Origin: Pseudomonas sp. SCB32
Lineage (GTDB): Bacteria; Pseudomonadota; Gammaproteobacteria; Pseudomonadales; Pseudomonadaceae
Assembly: GCF_009189165.1 (NCBI RefSeq)
Contig: NZ_CP045118.1
Span: forward strand, 5,580,001 to 5,644,000
Direction: 5' to 3'
Length of the DNA: 64,000 nt
Part shown: piece after piece, positions 42,284-51,661 of the stretch
Layout: each line of letters starts with the position of its first letter
Numbering within the stretch: position 1 is the stretch's first letter
The notes under the pieces: model-generated
What the model saw: the letters and a program-made list of their open reading frames with translations, nothing else
Told to the model about the DNA's origin: nothing
Database searches by the model: none
Program-made: the position numbers and the translations under genes

Positions 42284-44932
42284 ATGCAAGACCTTGATCC
42301 CGTCGAAACCCAGGAATGGCTGGACGCCCTGGAATCGGTCCTGGACCGTGAAGGTGAGGAACGCGCCCATTACCTGATGACCCGCATGGGCGAACTGGCT
42401 ACCCGTACCGGTACCCAACTGCCCTACGCCATCACCACGCCGTACCGCAACACCATTCCGGTTACCCACGAAGCCCGCATGCCTGGCGACCTGTTCATGG
42501 AACGCCGGATCCGCTCCCTGGTGCGCTGGAACGCCCTGGCGATGGTGATGAAGGCCAACAAGAACGACCCGGATCTGGGCGGCCACATCTCCTCCTTCGC
42601 GTCCTCCGCGACCCTGTACGACGTAGGCTTCAACTACTTCTTCCAGGCCCCGACCGACGAACACGGCGGCGACCTGGTGTTCTTCCAGGGCCACGCCTCC
42701 CCCGGTGTCTATGCCCGCGCCTTCCTCGAAGGCCGCATCACCGAAGACCAGCTGAACAACTTCCGCCAGGAAGTGGACGGCAACGGCCTGTCTTCCTACC
42801 CGCACCCGTGGCTGATGCCGGACTTCTGGCAGTTCCCGACCGTATCCATGGGTCTGGGCCCGATCCAGGCGATCTACCAGGCGCGCTTCATGAAGTACCT
42901 GGAAAGCCGCGGCTTCATCCCCGCCGGCAAGCAGAAGGTCTGGTGCTTCATGGGCGACGGCGAGTGCGACGAGCCCGAATCCCTGGGCGCGATCTCCCTG
43001 GCCGGCCGCGAGAAGCTGGACAACCTGATCTTCGTCATCAACTGCAACCTGCAGCGCCTCGACGGTCCGGTTCGCGGCAACGGCAAGATCATCCAGGAAC
43101 TCGAAGGCGTGTTCCGTGGCGCCGAGTGGAACGTCAACAAGGTGGTCTGGGGTCGCTTCTGGGACCCGCTGTTCGCCAAGGACACCGCCGGCCTGCTGCA
43201 GCAGCGCATGGACGAGGTCATCGACGGCGAATACCAGAACTACAAGGCCAAAGACGGCGCCTACGTGCGTGAGCACTTCTTCGGCGCGCGTCCGGAGCTG
43301 CTGGAGATGGTCAAGGACCTCTCCGACGAAGAAGTCTGGAAACTCAACCGTGGCGGCCACGACCCCTACAAGGTCTATGCGGCCTACCACCAGGCGGTCA
43401 ACCACAAGGGCCAGCCGACCGTCATCCTTGCCAAGACCATCAAGGGCTACGGCACAGGTTCGGGCGAAGCGAAGAACATCGCGCACAACGTCAAGAAGGT
43501 CGACGTCGAGTCCCTGAAGTCGTTCCGCGACAAGTTCGACATCCCGATCAAGGACGCCGAGCTGGAAAACCTGCCGTTCTACCGTCCGGAAGAAGGCAGC
43601 GCCGAGGCCAAGTACCTGGCTTCCCGTCGTGCCGCCCTGGGTGGCGTGATGCCGGTTCGCCGCGAGAAGAGCTTCCAGGTCCCGGCTCCCCCGCTGGATA
43701 CCCTCAAGGCCATCCTCGATGGCTCGGGCGACCGCGAAATCTCCACCACCATGGCCTTCGTGCGGATCATCTCGCAGCTGGTCAAGGACAAGGAACTCGG
43801 CCCGCGCATCGTCCCGATCGTACCGGACGAAGCCCGTACCTTCGGTATGGAAGGCATGTTCCGCCAGCTGGGTATCTACTCCTCCGTCGGCCAGCTGTAC
43901 GAGCCGGTGGATAAAGACCAGGTGATGTTCTACCGCGAGGACAAGAAAGGTCAGATTCTCGAGGAAGGCATCAACGAAGCCGGCGCCATGTCCAGCTGGA
44001 TCGCCGCGGGTACCTCGTACTCCACGCACAACCAGCCGATGCTGCCGTTCTACATCTTCTACTCGATGTTCGGCTTCCAGCGTATCGGCGACCTGGCCTG
44101 GGCGGCCGGCGACAGCCGTGCCCATGGCTTCCTGATCGGCGGCACCGCCGGCCGTACCACCCTGAACGGTGAAGGCCTGCAGCACGAAGACGGTCACAGC
44201 CACCTGCTGGCGGCGACCATCCCGAACTGCCGCACCTACGATCCGACCTACGCCTACGAGCTGGCGGTGATCATCCGCGAAGGCTCGCGCCAGATGATCG
44301 AAGAGCAGCAGGACATCTTCTATTACATCACCGTGATGAACGAGAACTACGTCCAGCCGGCCATGCCCAAGGGCGCAGAGGAAGGCATCATCAAGGGCAT
44401 GTACCTGCTCGATGAGGACAAGAAGGCCGCCGCACACCACGTGCAGCTGCTGGGCTCGGGCACCATCCTGCGTGAAGTCGAAGCCGCCGCGAAGATCCTG
44501 CGCGAAGACTTCGGCATCGGCGCCGACGTCTGGTCGGTACCGAGCTTCAACGAACTGCGCCGCGACGGCCTGGCCATCGAGCGCTGGAACCGCCTGCACC
44601 CGGGTCAGAAACCCAAGCAGAGCTACGTCGAAGAGTGCCTGGCCGGCCGCAAGGGCCCGGTGATCGCCTCTACCGACTACATGAAGCTCTACGCCGAGCA
44701 GATCCGTCAGTGGGTTCCGAGCAAGGAGTACAAGGTGCTGGGCACCGACGGCTTCGGCCGCAGCGACAGCCGCCGCAAGCTGCGCGACTTCTTCGAAGTG
44801 GACCGCCACTGGGTCGTGCTGGCCGCGCTGGAAGCCCTGGCTGATCGTGGTGATATCGAACCCAAGGTCGTGGCGGAAGCCATCGCCAAGTTCGGCATCA
44901 ACCCCGAAAAACGCAACCCGCTGGACTGCTGA
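42284..44932 (+). CDS. aceE: Pyruvate dehydrogenase E1 component AceE (homodimeric)
   Basis: 882 residues. Thiamine-pyrophosphate-dependent decarboxylation of pyruvate and transfer of the acetyl group to AceF lipoamide. The TPP/Mg motif WCFMGDGECDEPESLGAISL...NLIFVINCNLQ lies near residues 220-253. PHPWLMPDFWQFPTVSMGLG and the C-terminal transketolase regions (EAGAMSSWIAAGTSYS, PVIASTDYMKLYAEQIRQWV) are conserved. The N-terminus MQDLDPVETQEWLDALE is that of Pseudomonas AceE and fixes the ATG at 42284. aceF follows after 11 nt. Confidence 0.97.
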   Translation: MQDLDPVETQEWLDALESVLDREGEERAHYLMTRMGELATRTGTQLPYAITTPYRNTIPVTHEARMPGDLFMERRIRSLVRWNALAMVMKANKNDPDLGGHISSFASSATLYDVGFNYFFQAPTDEHGGDLVFFQGHASPGVYARAFLEGRITEDQLNNFRQEVDGNGLSSYPHPWLMPDFWQFPTVSMGLGPIQAIYQARFMKYLESRGFIPAGKQKVWCFMGDGECDEPESLGAISLAGREKLDNLIFVINCNLQRLDGPVRGNGKIIQELEGVFRGAEWNVNKVVWGRFWDPLFAKDTAGLLQQRMDEVIDGEYQNYKAKDGAYVREHFFGARPELLEMVKDLSDEEVWKLNRGGHDPYKVYAAYHQAVNHKGQPTVILAKTIKGYGTGSGEAKNIAHNVKKVDVESLKSFRDKFDIPIKDAELENLPFYRPEEGSAEAKYLASRRAALGGVMPVRREKSFQVPAPPLDTLKAILDGSGDREISTTMAFVRIISQLVKDKELGPRIVPIVPDEARTFGMEGMFRQLGIYSSVGQLYEPVDKDQVMFYREDKKGQILEEGINEAGAMSSWIAAGTSYSTHNQPMLPFYIFYSMFGFQRIGDLAWAAGDSRAHGFLIGGTAGRTTLNGEGLQHEDGHSHLLAATIPNCRTYDPTYAYELAVIIREGSRQMIEEQQDIFYYITVMNENYVQPAMPKGAEEGIIKGMYLLDEDKKAAAHHVQLLGSGTILREVEAAAKILREDFGIGADVWSVPSFNELRRDGLAIERWNRLHPGQKPKQSYVEECLAGRKGPVIASTDYMKLYAEQIRQWVPSKEYKVLGTDGFGRSDSRRKLRDFFEVDRHWVVLAALEALADRGDIEPKVVAEAIAKFGINPEKRNPLDC

Positions 44933-44943
44933 GGAGAGGCACG

Positions 44944-46584
44944 ATGAGCGAACTGATTCGTGTACCCGACATCGGCAATGGCCAGGGTGAAGTCATCGAA
45001 CTGCTGGTCAAGGTCGGCGACACCGTCGAGGCCGACCAGAGCCTGCTGACCCTGGAGTCGGACAAGGCCAGCATGGAGATCCCCTCGCCCAAGGCCGGCG
45101 TGGTGAAGAGCCTGAAGGTCAAGGTGGGCGACACCCTGAAGGAAGGCGACGAGATCCTCGAGCTGGAAGTCGAGGGTGGTTCGGCGGCTGCCGAAGCGCC
45201 CAAGGCCGAGGCTCCGGCTCCGGCTCCGGCCGCAGAGGCTCCGGCCGTTGCCCCGGCTCCGGCTCCGGCTCCGGCTGCCGCACCAGCCGCCGGCGCCAGC
45301 GTCCAGGACATCCATGTCCCGGACATCGGCTCGGCCGGCAAGGCCAACGTCATCGAAGTCATGGTGAAAGCCGGTGATGCGGTCGAAGCCGACCAATCGC
45401 TGATCACCCTGGAGTCGGACAAGGCCAGCATGGAAATCCCCTCGCCGGTTGCCGGCGTGGTGGAAAGCGTGTCGATCAAGATCGGTGACGAAGTCGGCAC
45501 CGGTGACCTGATCCTCAAGCTCAAGGTGGCGGGCGCTGCTGCCCCGGCCGCCGCGCAAGCTCCGGCTGCTGCTCCGGCTCCGGCCGCTGCTCCTGCCGCC
45601 GCCCCGGCTGCCGCAGCGCCGGCCAAGGCTGCGGAAGCCGCTCCGGTGGGCGCGCCCAGCCGTGACGGCACCAAGGTCCACGCTGGTCCCGCCGTGCGCA
45701 TGGTCGCCCGCGAGTTCGGCGTCGAGCTGGGCGAAGTGAAAGGCACCGGTCCGAAAGGCCGCATCCTCAAGGAAGACGTGCAGGCGTTCGTGAAAGAACA
45801 ACTGCAACGCGCCAAATCCGGCGCGCCGGCTGGCGCTACCGGTGGCGCGGGAATCCCGCCGATCCCGGAAGTCGACTTCAGCAAGTTCGGCGAAGTGGAA
45901 GAAGTGGCGATGACCCGCCTGATGCAGGTCGGCGCCGCCAACCTGCATCGCAGCTGGCTGAACGTGCCCCACGTGACCCAGTTCGACTCGGCCGACATCA
46001 CCGAGATGGAAGCCTTCCGCGTGGCCCAGAAAGCCGTCGCGGAAAAGGCTGGCGTCAAGCTGACCGTGCTGCCGATCCTGCTGAAAGCCTGTGCCCACCT
46101 GCTCAAGGAAATGCCGGACTTCAACAGCTCCCTCGCCCCCAGCGGCAAGGCGCTGATCCGCAAGAAGTACGTGAACATCGGCTTTGCCGTGGACACTCCG
46201 GACGGTCTGCTGGTCCCGGTGATCAAGAACGTCGACCAGAAGAGCCTCCTGCAGCTCGCCGCCGAAGCCGCCGAACTGGCCGAGAAAGCGCGCACCAAGA
46301 AGCTCTCCGCCGACGCCATGCAGGGCGCCTGCTTCACCATCTCCAGCCTCGGCCACATTGGCGGCACCGGCTTCACGCCGATCGTCAACGCGCCGGAAGT
46401 GGCGATCCTGGGTGTCAGCAAGGCGACCATGCAGCCGGTATGGGACGGCAAGGCCTTCCAGCCGCGCCTGATGCTGCCGCTGTCGCTGTCCTACGATCAC
46501 CGCGTGATCAACGGGGCGGCCGCCGCGCGCTACACCAAGCGCCTGTCCGACCTGCTGGGTGATATCCGCACCCTGCTGCTGTGA
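44944..46584 (+). CDS. aceF: Pyruvate dehydrogenase E2 component AceF (dihydrolipoamide acetyltransferase)
   Basis: 546 residues. Two lipoyl domains with lipoyl lysines K41 and K160, each in ESDKASMEIPSP, separated and followed by flexible Ala/Pro linkers (about 82-118 and 198-235). An E1/E3-binding domain follows (about 245-281, VRMVAREFGVELGEVKGTGP), then the catalytic acetyltransferase core with active-site SYDHRVINGA (His near 518). GAGGAG upstream. Cotranscribed with aceE. The E3 subunit is not in the window. Confidence 0.97.
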   Translation: MSELIRVPDIGNGQGEVIELLVKVGDTVEADQSLLTLESDKASMEIPSPKAGVVKSLKVKVGDTLKEGDEILELEVEGGSAAAEAPKAEAPAPAPAAEAPAVAPAPAPAPAAAPAAGASVQDIHVPDIGSAGKANVIEVMVKAGDAVEADQSLITLESDKASMEIPSPVAGVVESVSIKIGDEVGTGDLILKLKVAGAAAPAAAQAPAAAPAPAAAPAAAPAAAAPAKAAEAAPVGAPSRDGTKVHAGPAVRMVAREFGVELGEVKGTGPKGRILKEDVQAFVKEQLQRAKSGAPAGATGGAGIPPIPEVDFSKFGEVEEVAMTRLMQVGAANLHRSWLNVPHVTQFDSADITEMEAFRVAQKAVAEKAGVKLTVLPILLKACAHLLKEMPDFNSSLAPSGKALIRKKYVNIGFAVDTPDGLLVPVIKNVDQKSLLQLAAEAAELAEKARTKKLSADAMQGACFTISSLGHIGGTGFTPIVNAPEVAILGVSKATMQPVWDGKAFQPRLMLPLSLSYDHRVINGAAAARYTKRLSDLLGDIRTLLL

Positions 46585-46586
46585 CG

Positions 46587-46727
46587 GCAAATGGTCTACG
46601 GGCTCGCGAGCTAGAGCGGAGCAAGGCGGAAACTGAAGGGGACGCGGAGTTTGCCAAGGCAAATGAGCAGTCCGCTTCAGTTTCCAACGCAGCTCCGCCG
46701 ACGCGCAGCAGACCGTAGGCCGTTTGC
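46587..46727. repeat. 141-bp palindromic element with 15-bp terminal inverted repeats
   Basis: Ends GCAAATGGTCTACGG (46587-46601) and CCGTAGGCCGTTTGC (46713-46727) are inverted with two mismatches. Nested arms GCGGAGC/GCTCCGC and GGAAACTGAAG (46628-46638)/CTTCAGTTTCC (46675-46685) extend the palindrome inward. It begins 3 nt after the aceF stop and has no coding capacity. Together with the terminator below it accounts for much of the 418-bp gap before dipA. Confidence 0.75.
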
Positions 46728-46795
46728 AAGTGTTGTAAGGGGCTGGCCCCGCGCCTGCCCTTCCTCTCGACGAGCACGCCACGCTCGTACTCTCC

Positions 46796-46825
46796 AGCCC
46801 TGCCGGATGGCGGGGCTTCTTTTTG
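46796..46825 (+). terminator. Rho-independent terminator of aceEF
   Basis: AGCCCTGCC-GGAT-GGCGGGGCT, a 9-bp stem with one G-T pair, followed by TCTTTTTG. Confidence 0.85.
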
Positions 46826-47002
46826 TCCGCAGCCTCCAGACCGGCGTCTTTATGCCGCACCCGCCCCCGCCTCAACTTCGTCGTGTGACTGCCGATACAG
46901 TCCTGGCTTGTCAGCGCCCCACGCCTCATGCAAATCTTGCCAAAGCCCATAGAATTCGGTTGAGGCAATGCACCTCTCCAGCACCTGGAAATCACGCCGC
47001 GC

Positions 47003-49702
47003 ATGAAGAGTCATCCCGATGCCACCAGCCGTTCGGTGGCCGAGGTTGTCACGCAGCTCCCCGTCCCTTCGCGGCTGGGGTTGTTGCGCTTCGAGCGCTT
47101 GAACGAAGCCAGCTGGACCCTGCTGTTCCTCGACCCAGGCTGCGAACGCCAGATCGGCGTGCCCGCCCAGGACCTCTGCGGCATCCTCGACTCGCCCTAC
47201 GCCAGTCTGATGGAGCCCGAGGCGCGCCATCGCCTGCATGAGCAGGTCCAGCAGCAATTGCTCCAGAGTGGCCACTACCAGGTGCGCTACTGCCTGCACT
47301 CGCCGCGCGGCCCACTGAACATCCTGGAAGTCGGCGAAGCCTTCCAGCAGCACGGCCGGCAACTGCTGCACGGCTTCATGCTGCAGGACGGGGTCGATAC
47401 CCAGGCGACCGAGGCAGACCCTCGGCTCCTGGACCTGGAAGCCCAGAACCTGCGCCTGAAGATGTCGCTGGAGATGTACCAGCGTTCCCAGGACGAACAC
47501 CTGCAGCACCTGGTGCGCTCGCGCACCCAGCAGAACCTGATCGTGCGCCTGGCGCGGCACCGCTACCTGTCCAGCGACCCGCTGCTGGAAGCCGCGCAGC
47601 TGATCGCTCAGGCGGCCTGCGAAGCCTATGACGTGGCCCGCGCCGGCATCTGGCGCCTGCATCCGGACAATCGCCTGGAGGCGGTCACCGTCTACCGCCG
47701 CGACATGGACCAGTACGAGAAGCCACAGGACATCGACGCCAGCAACTTCCCCCACTACCTCGACGCGGTCCACAGCGGCCGCGCCATCGACGCCCACAAC
47801 GCCATCCAGGACCCGCGCACCCAGGAACTGGCCAAGCGTTACCTGCACCCCCAGGGCGTCAACGCGATGCTCGACGCCACCATCCGCGTCGGTGGCGAAG
47901 TGGTCGGCGTGCTCTGCCTGGAGCATGTTGGCGAAGTGCGCATGTGGCAGAGCGACGAGATCGCCTTCGCCGGCGAGCTGGCCGACCAGTACGCCCAGGT
48001 GCTGATGAACCACGAGCGGCGCAACGTTTCCAGCGCCCTGCACCTGTTCCAGCGCGCCGTCGAGCAGAGCGCCAGCGCTTTCCTGCTGATCGACCGTGAC
48101 GGGCTGGTGGAGTACGTCAACCCGAGCTTCACCGCCATCACCCAGTACGGCGCCGACGAAGTCCGAGGCCGACGCCTGCCGGAGTTGCCGGCGCTGGCCA
48201 ACCTCAGCGATCTGCTGTTCGACGCACGCTCCACCCTGGTCACCCAGAACAGCTGGCAGGGCGAGTTCCGCAGCCGCCGGAAGAACCTCGAGCCTTACTG
48301 GGGCCAGCTGTCGCTGTCGAAGGTCTACGACGACAAGGGTGAGCTGACCCACTACATCGGCATCTACGAAGACATCACCCAGAGCAAGCTGGCGCAGCAG
48401 CACATCGAGAAGCTCGCGTACCGCGACAACCTCACCGGGCTGGCCAACCGGCACTTCTTCATCAGCGCCCTGGAAGAGCGCCTGCAGGCCGGCAGCAAGC
48501 ACTCACTGGGCCTGCTGCTGGTGGACATCGACAACTTCAAGCGAATCAACGACAGCCTCGGCCACCAGACCGGCGACAAGCTGTTGGCCAACCTGGCCCG
48601 GCGCCTGCGCAGCAGCCTGAGCGACAACACCACCCTGGCGCGCTTCGCCAGCAACGAATTCGCCGTGCTGCTGGAAGAGTCCGTGGCCGGCCGCGGCGAG
48701 AAGATCGCCGAACAGATTCTCGACGTGCTCGACAAGCCGCTGTTCGTCGACAACCAGCTGATCAGCATCACCGGCTCCATCGGCATTGCCTACGCGCCAG
48801 AGCACGGCCACGACCCGCAAACCCTGATGAAGCACGCAGGGCTTGCGCTGCACAAGGCCAAGGCCAACGGCAAGCACCAGGTGCAGACCTTCACCGAGGC
48901 GATGACCGCCGAGGCCAGCTACAAGCTGTTCGTCGAGAGCAACCTGCGCCGCGCGCTGGTGCAGGACGAACTGGCGGTGCATTACCAGCCCAAGCTGTGC
49001 CTGCGCAGTGGCCAGCTGCTCGGCCTGGAGGCGCTGCTGCGCTGGCAGCATCCGGAAAAGGGCATGATCCGCCCGGACCAGTTCATCAGCGTGGCGGAGG
49101 AAACCGGCCTGATCATCCCCATCGGCAAGTGGGTGATCCGCCAGGCATGCCGCCAGGTGCGCGACCTCGCCGCCAAGGGCCTGGGCGATCTGCACATCGC
49201 GATCAACCTGTCGCCCAAACAGTTCAGCGACCCCGATCTGGTCGGTTCGATCGCCGCGATCCTCCAGGAGGAAGGCATCCCCGCCGACCAGATGGAGCTG
49301 GAGCTCACCGAAAGCCTGCTACTGGACGCCACCGACGACACCCGCCAGCAGCTGGAAAGCCTGAAGAACCTCGGCCTGACCCTGGCCATGGATGATTTCG
49401 GCACCGGCTACTCGTCGCTGAGCTACCTGAAGAAATTCCCCATCGACGTGATCAAGATCGATCGCAGCTTCATCAAGGACATCCCCGACAACCAGGACGA
49501 CATGGAAATCACCTCGGCGGTGATCGCCATGGCCCACAACCTCAAGCTGCAGGTGGTCGCCGAAGGCGTGGAGACCGCCGCCCAGCTGGCCTTCCTGCGG
49601 CGCAATCGCTGCGACATCGGCCAGGGCTACCTGTTCGACAAGCCGATTCCCGGCATCGATCTCTCCTCCAGTCTGCAGCGCTATCCCTGCCGCCCCAATT
49701 GA
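47003..49702 (+). CDS. dipA: Cyclic-di-GMP phosphodiesterase DipA (GAF-PAS-GGDEF-EAL)
   Basis: 899 residues, the same length I recall for PAO1 PA5017/DipA, which is needed for biofilm dispersion. Order: N-terminal PAS-like region, coiled coil (about 135-180), GAF domain (about 195-335), PAS domain (about 345-465, FLLIDRDGLVEYVNPSFTAI), degenerate GGDEF (A549-S-N-E-F553 in place of GGDEF), and a canonical EAL domain starting E676-A-L678 with DDFGTGYSSLSYLK, KIDRSFIKDI and EGVET intact. It is expected to degrade c-di-GMP, with the GGDEF domain perhaps acting as a GTP sensor. No transmembrane segment. Confidence 0.95.
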   Translation: MKSHPDATSRSVAEVVTQLPVPSRLGLLRFERLNEASWTLLFLDPGCERQIGVPAQDLCGILDSPYASLMEPEARHRLHEQVQQQLLQSGHYQVRYCLHSPRGPLNILEVGEAFQQHGRQLLHGFMLQDGVDTQATEADPRLLDLEAQNLRLKMSLEMYQRSQDEHLQHLVRSRTQQNLIVRLARHRYLSSDPLLEAAQLIAQAACEAYDVARAGIWRLHPDNRLEAVTVYRRDMDQYEKPQDIDASNFPHYLDAVHSGRAIDAHNAIQDPRTQELAKRYLHPQGVNAMLDATIRVGGEVVGVLCLEHVGEVRMWQSDEIAFAGELADQYAQVLMNHERRNVSSALHLFQRAVEQSASAFLLIDRDGLVEYVNPSFTAITQYGADEVRGRRLPELPALANLSDLLFDARSTLVTQNSWQGEFRSRRKNLEPYWGQLSLSKVYDDKGELTHYIGIYEDITQSKLAQQHIEKLAYRDNLTGLANRHFFISALEERLQAGSKHSLGLLLVDIDNFKRINDSLGHQTGDKLLANLARRLRSSLSDNTTLARFASNEFAVLLEESVAGRGEKIAEQILDVLDKPLFVDNQLISITGSIGIAYAPEHGHDPQTLMKHAGLALHKAKANGKHQVQTFTEAMTAEASYKLFVESNLRRALVQDELAVHYQPKLCLRSGQLLGLEALLRWQHPEKGMIRPDQFISVAEETGLIIPIGKWVIRQACRQVRDLAAKGLGDLHIAINLSPKQFSDPDLVGSIAAILQEEGIPADQMELELTESLLLDATDDTRQQLESLKNLGLTLAMDDFGTGYSSLSYLKKFPIDVIKIDRSFIKDIPDNQDDMEITSAVIAMAHNLKLQVVAEGVETAAQLAFLRRNRCDIGQGYLFDKPIPGIDLSSSLQRYPCRPN

Positions 49703-49784
49703 GCCCCGCAGCGGGCGCAAAACGCTGTAATCTTCGGCGAGTACCCGAGTCTATTGCCGCCCCTATTCAGAGGAGACGAATGCC

Positions 49785-50432
49785 ATGACCCTGCGCTCGC
49801 AAATACTTGCCCACAAGCTGGAACTGCCCAGCTCCGCCCAGGCCTTGCCGGGGCGCGAAAGCCCGATGCCGGTGCCGGAAACGCATTACGTCAATGGCCG
49901 CCCGCTGAGCGCGCCCTTCCCCGCCGGCCTGCAACAGATCGTCGTCGGCCTCGGCTGCTTCTGGGGTGCCGAGCGGCGCTTCTGGCAACAGCCAGGCGTG
50001 TGGGTGACCGCCGTGGGCTATGCCGGCGGCCTGACCCCGAACCCCACCTACGATGAAGTCTGCTCCGGCCTGACCGGCCACAGCGAAGTGGTGCTGGTGG
50101 TCTTTGACCCACGCGAAACCAGCATCGAGGCGCTGCTCAAGGTGTTCTGGGAGTCCCACGATCCGACCCAGGGCATGCGCCAGGGCAACGACACCGGCAC
50201 CCAGTACCGCTCGGCGGTCTACTGGTTCGACCAGGCACAGAAAGCCGCCATCGAAGCCAGCCGCGCGGCCTTCCAGAAGGAACTCGGCGCCAAGGGCTAC
50301 GGCGAGATCACCACGGAAATTCGGGAGGTGCCACCGTTCTACTACGCCGAGGCCTACCACCAGCAGTACCTGGCGAAGAACCCCAACGGTTACTGCGGCC
50401 TGGGTGGCACCGGCGTGTGCCTGCCGGCGTAA
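49785..50432 (+). CDS. msrA: Peptide methionine sulfoxide reductase MsrA
   Basis: 215 residues. It reduces methionine-S-sulfoxide in proteins. Catalytic Cys is in [13 protein letters not shown] (near residue 62); the C-terminal resolving Cys residues are in [23 protein letters not shown] upstream. The N-terminal extension (about 45 residues) is usual in Pseudomonas and E. coli type MsrA. It stands alone between dipA and a bidirectional terminator. Confidence 0.96.
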   Translation: MTLRSQILAHKLELPSSAQALPGRESPMPVPETHYVNGRPLSAPFPAGLQQIVVGLGCFWGAERRFWQQPGVWVTAVGYAGGLTPNPTYDEVCSGLTGHSEVVLVVFDPRETSIEALLKVFWESHDPTQGMRQGNDTGTQYRSAVYWFDQAQKAAIEASRAAFQKELGAKGYGEITTEIREVPPFYYAEAYHQQYLAKNPNGYCGLGGTGVCLPA

Positions 50433-50464
50433 GCGCCTTGCGCCGGGGACAATGCCCGGCACCT

Positions 50465-50608
50465 CGTAGGAGCGGACCTTGTCCGCGAATCGCGGGCATG
50501 GCCCGCTCCTACAGGGAAGCTCCCTACCGGCCGCCAACGTAAGAGCGGACTCCGTCCGCGATCAACGCCGAGCCAGGGACATCGCGAATAGATACGCTCC
50601 TACGAACA
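50465..50608. repeat. Cluster of four REP-type palindromes
   Basis: Cores GCGGACCTTGTCCGC, GCGGGCATGGCCCGC and GCGGACTCCGTCCGC with TAGGAGC or TAAGAGC ends lie at about 50465-50490, 50491-50514 and 50539-50562, plus a degenerate half ending TACGCTCCTAC near 50604. They occupy the gap after msrA. Confidence 0.8.
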
Positions 50609-50615
50609 GCACCAA

Positions 50616-50648
50616 GAAAAAGCCCCGGCCGTTGCCGGGGCTTTTTTT
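50616..50648. terminator. Bidirectional terminator between msrA and rlmJ
   Basis: AGCCCCGGC-CGTT-GCCGGGGCT (9-bp perfect stem) flanked by AAGAAAA on the left and seven T on the right; the T-run touches the rlmJ stop. Confidence 0.9.
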
Positions 50649-51484
50649 CATTCGGAAATCAGCCAGTCCAACTGCCAGCTGCCTTCGCTCTGCGCCAGCG
50701 TGCCCGCCAACCAGGGCAGCAGGCCACGCAGCTCCTCGTCCAGCGGCCACGGCGGGTTGGCGATGACCAGCCCGGAACCGTTCAGGCGCTCGGCCGTATC
50801 CGCTGGATGCACGCACAGCTCGGCACGCAGCAGCTTCGGCGCCGAACTGTTCTCCAGGCGCTGGTAGAAGCGCTTGAGCTGACGACGGTCCTTGATCGGA
50901 TACCAGATGGCGACCACGGTCTGGCGCATGCGGCCAATGGCTTCGTCCAGTGCGGCTACGCAGCGCTCCAGGTCGTCGCCCTGTTCGAACGGCGGGTCGA
51001 TCAGCAGCACGCCACGCTTCTCGGACACCGGCAGGAAGGCGCGCGGAAGCAGCCAGCCATCGCCCTGGTGCACGGAGATGCGGCGTTCCCCACCCATGTT
51101 CGCCTTGAGCAGGCGGCCGTCTTCGGGGTGCAGCTCGTTGAGCAGCACGCGATCCTGCGGGCGGGTCAGGCGACGCGCCAGCTCGGGCGAGCCGGGATAG
51201 AACTCCAGCCCGCCGTCGGGATTGAGCGCGCGCACCACCTCCAGGTAGTCCTGCACCAGCTCCGGCAGGTCATCGCGCTCCCACAGGCGACCGATGCCCG
51301 ACTCCCACTCGCCGGTACGGCTGGCTTCGTCGCCCAACAGGTCATACAGGCCGACACCCGAATGGCTGTCGAGGTAGGCGAAGGGCGTGTCCTTGCGCGC
51401 CATCAGCGCGACGATTCGCGCCAGGGCGATGTGTTTGAACACGTCGGCGTGGTTGCCGGCGTGGTAGGCATGGCGGTAGTTCAT
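50648..51484 (-). CDS. rlmJ: 23S rRNA (adenine-2030-N6)-methyltransferase RlmJ
   Basis: 278 residues. MNYRHAYHAGNHADVFKHIA is the typical RlmJ N-terminus and fixes the ATG at 51484 (GAGGAG 10 nt upstream) in preference to a TTG 18 nt further up. The SAM-binding SHSGVGLYDL and the catalytic GVLLIDPPFEQGDD (DPPF motif) are present, with IANPPWPLDEE near the C-terminus. PAO1 PA5019 is the counterpart. Confidence 0.93.
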   Translation of the reverse strand: MNYRHAYHAGNHADVFKHIALARIVALMARKDTPFAYLDSHSGVGLYDLLGDEASRTGEWESGIGRLWERDDLPELVQDYLEVVRALNPDGGLEFYPGSPELARRLTRPQDRVLLNELHPEDGRLLKANMGGERRISVHQGDGWLLPRAFLPVSEKRGVLLIDPPFEQGDDLERCVAALDEAIGRMRQTVVAIWYPIKDRRQLKRFYQRLENSSAPKLLRAELCVHPADTAERLNGSGLVIANPPWPLDEELRGLLPWLAGTLAQSEGSWQLDWLISE

Positions 51485-51661
51485 GGATGGCAGACTCCTC
51501 AAGGCGCGCAGTTTAGGTCCTGTGGCGGGTACGGTGCGAGTCCGTCGTCGCCGGGAGCCCGCCGGGAGCCAAGTGTTTTAGCCATTTATCACGCTCATGG
51601 ATGATTCTGTGCGCGCTTCATTCACCAGACTAGACTGCGTCGATTCCCACGGAGGTCGATC

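Noticed and set aside
42239..44809. 856-codon open frame antisense to aceE
   Set aside because: It mirrors aceE exactly, lacks a ribosome site and has no recognisable domain. Long antisense frames are expected opposite codon-biased GC-rich genes.
45180..45660. Repetitive Ala/Pro codons in aceF that could look like a tandem repeat or hypervariable tract
   Set aside because: These are the flexible linkers between lipoyl and binding domains, normal for E2 subunits.
44707..47004. 765-codon antisense frame across aceF and the following gap
   Set aside because: The Gly/Ser/Arg-rich part is the mirror of the AceF Ala/Pro linkers, with no start signal.
3008..50608. Dispersed TAGGAGCG palindromes considered as a CRISPR array or phage att sites
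   Set aside because: They occur as isolated head-to-head pairs in gene gaps with no regular spacers, integrase or cas gene; they fit REP elements.
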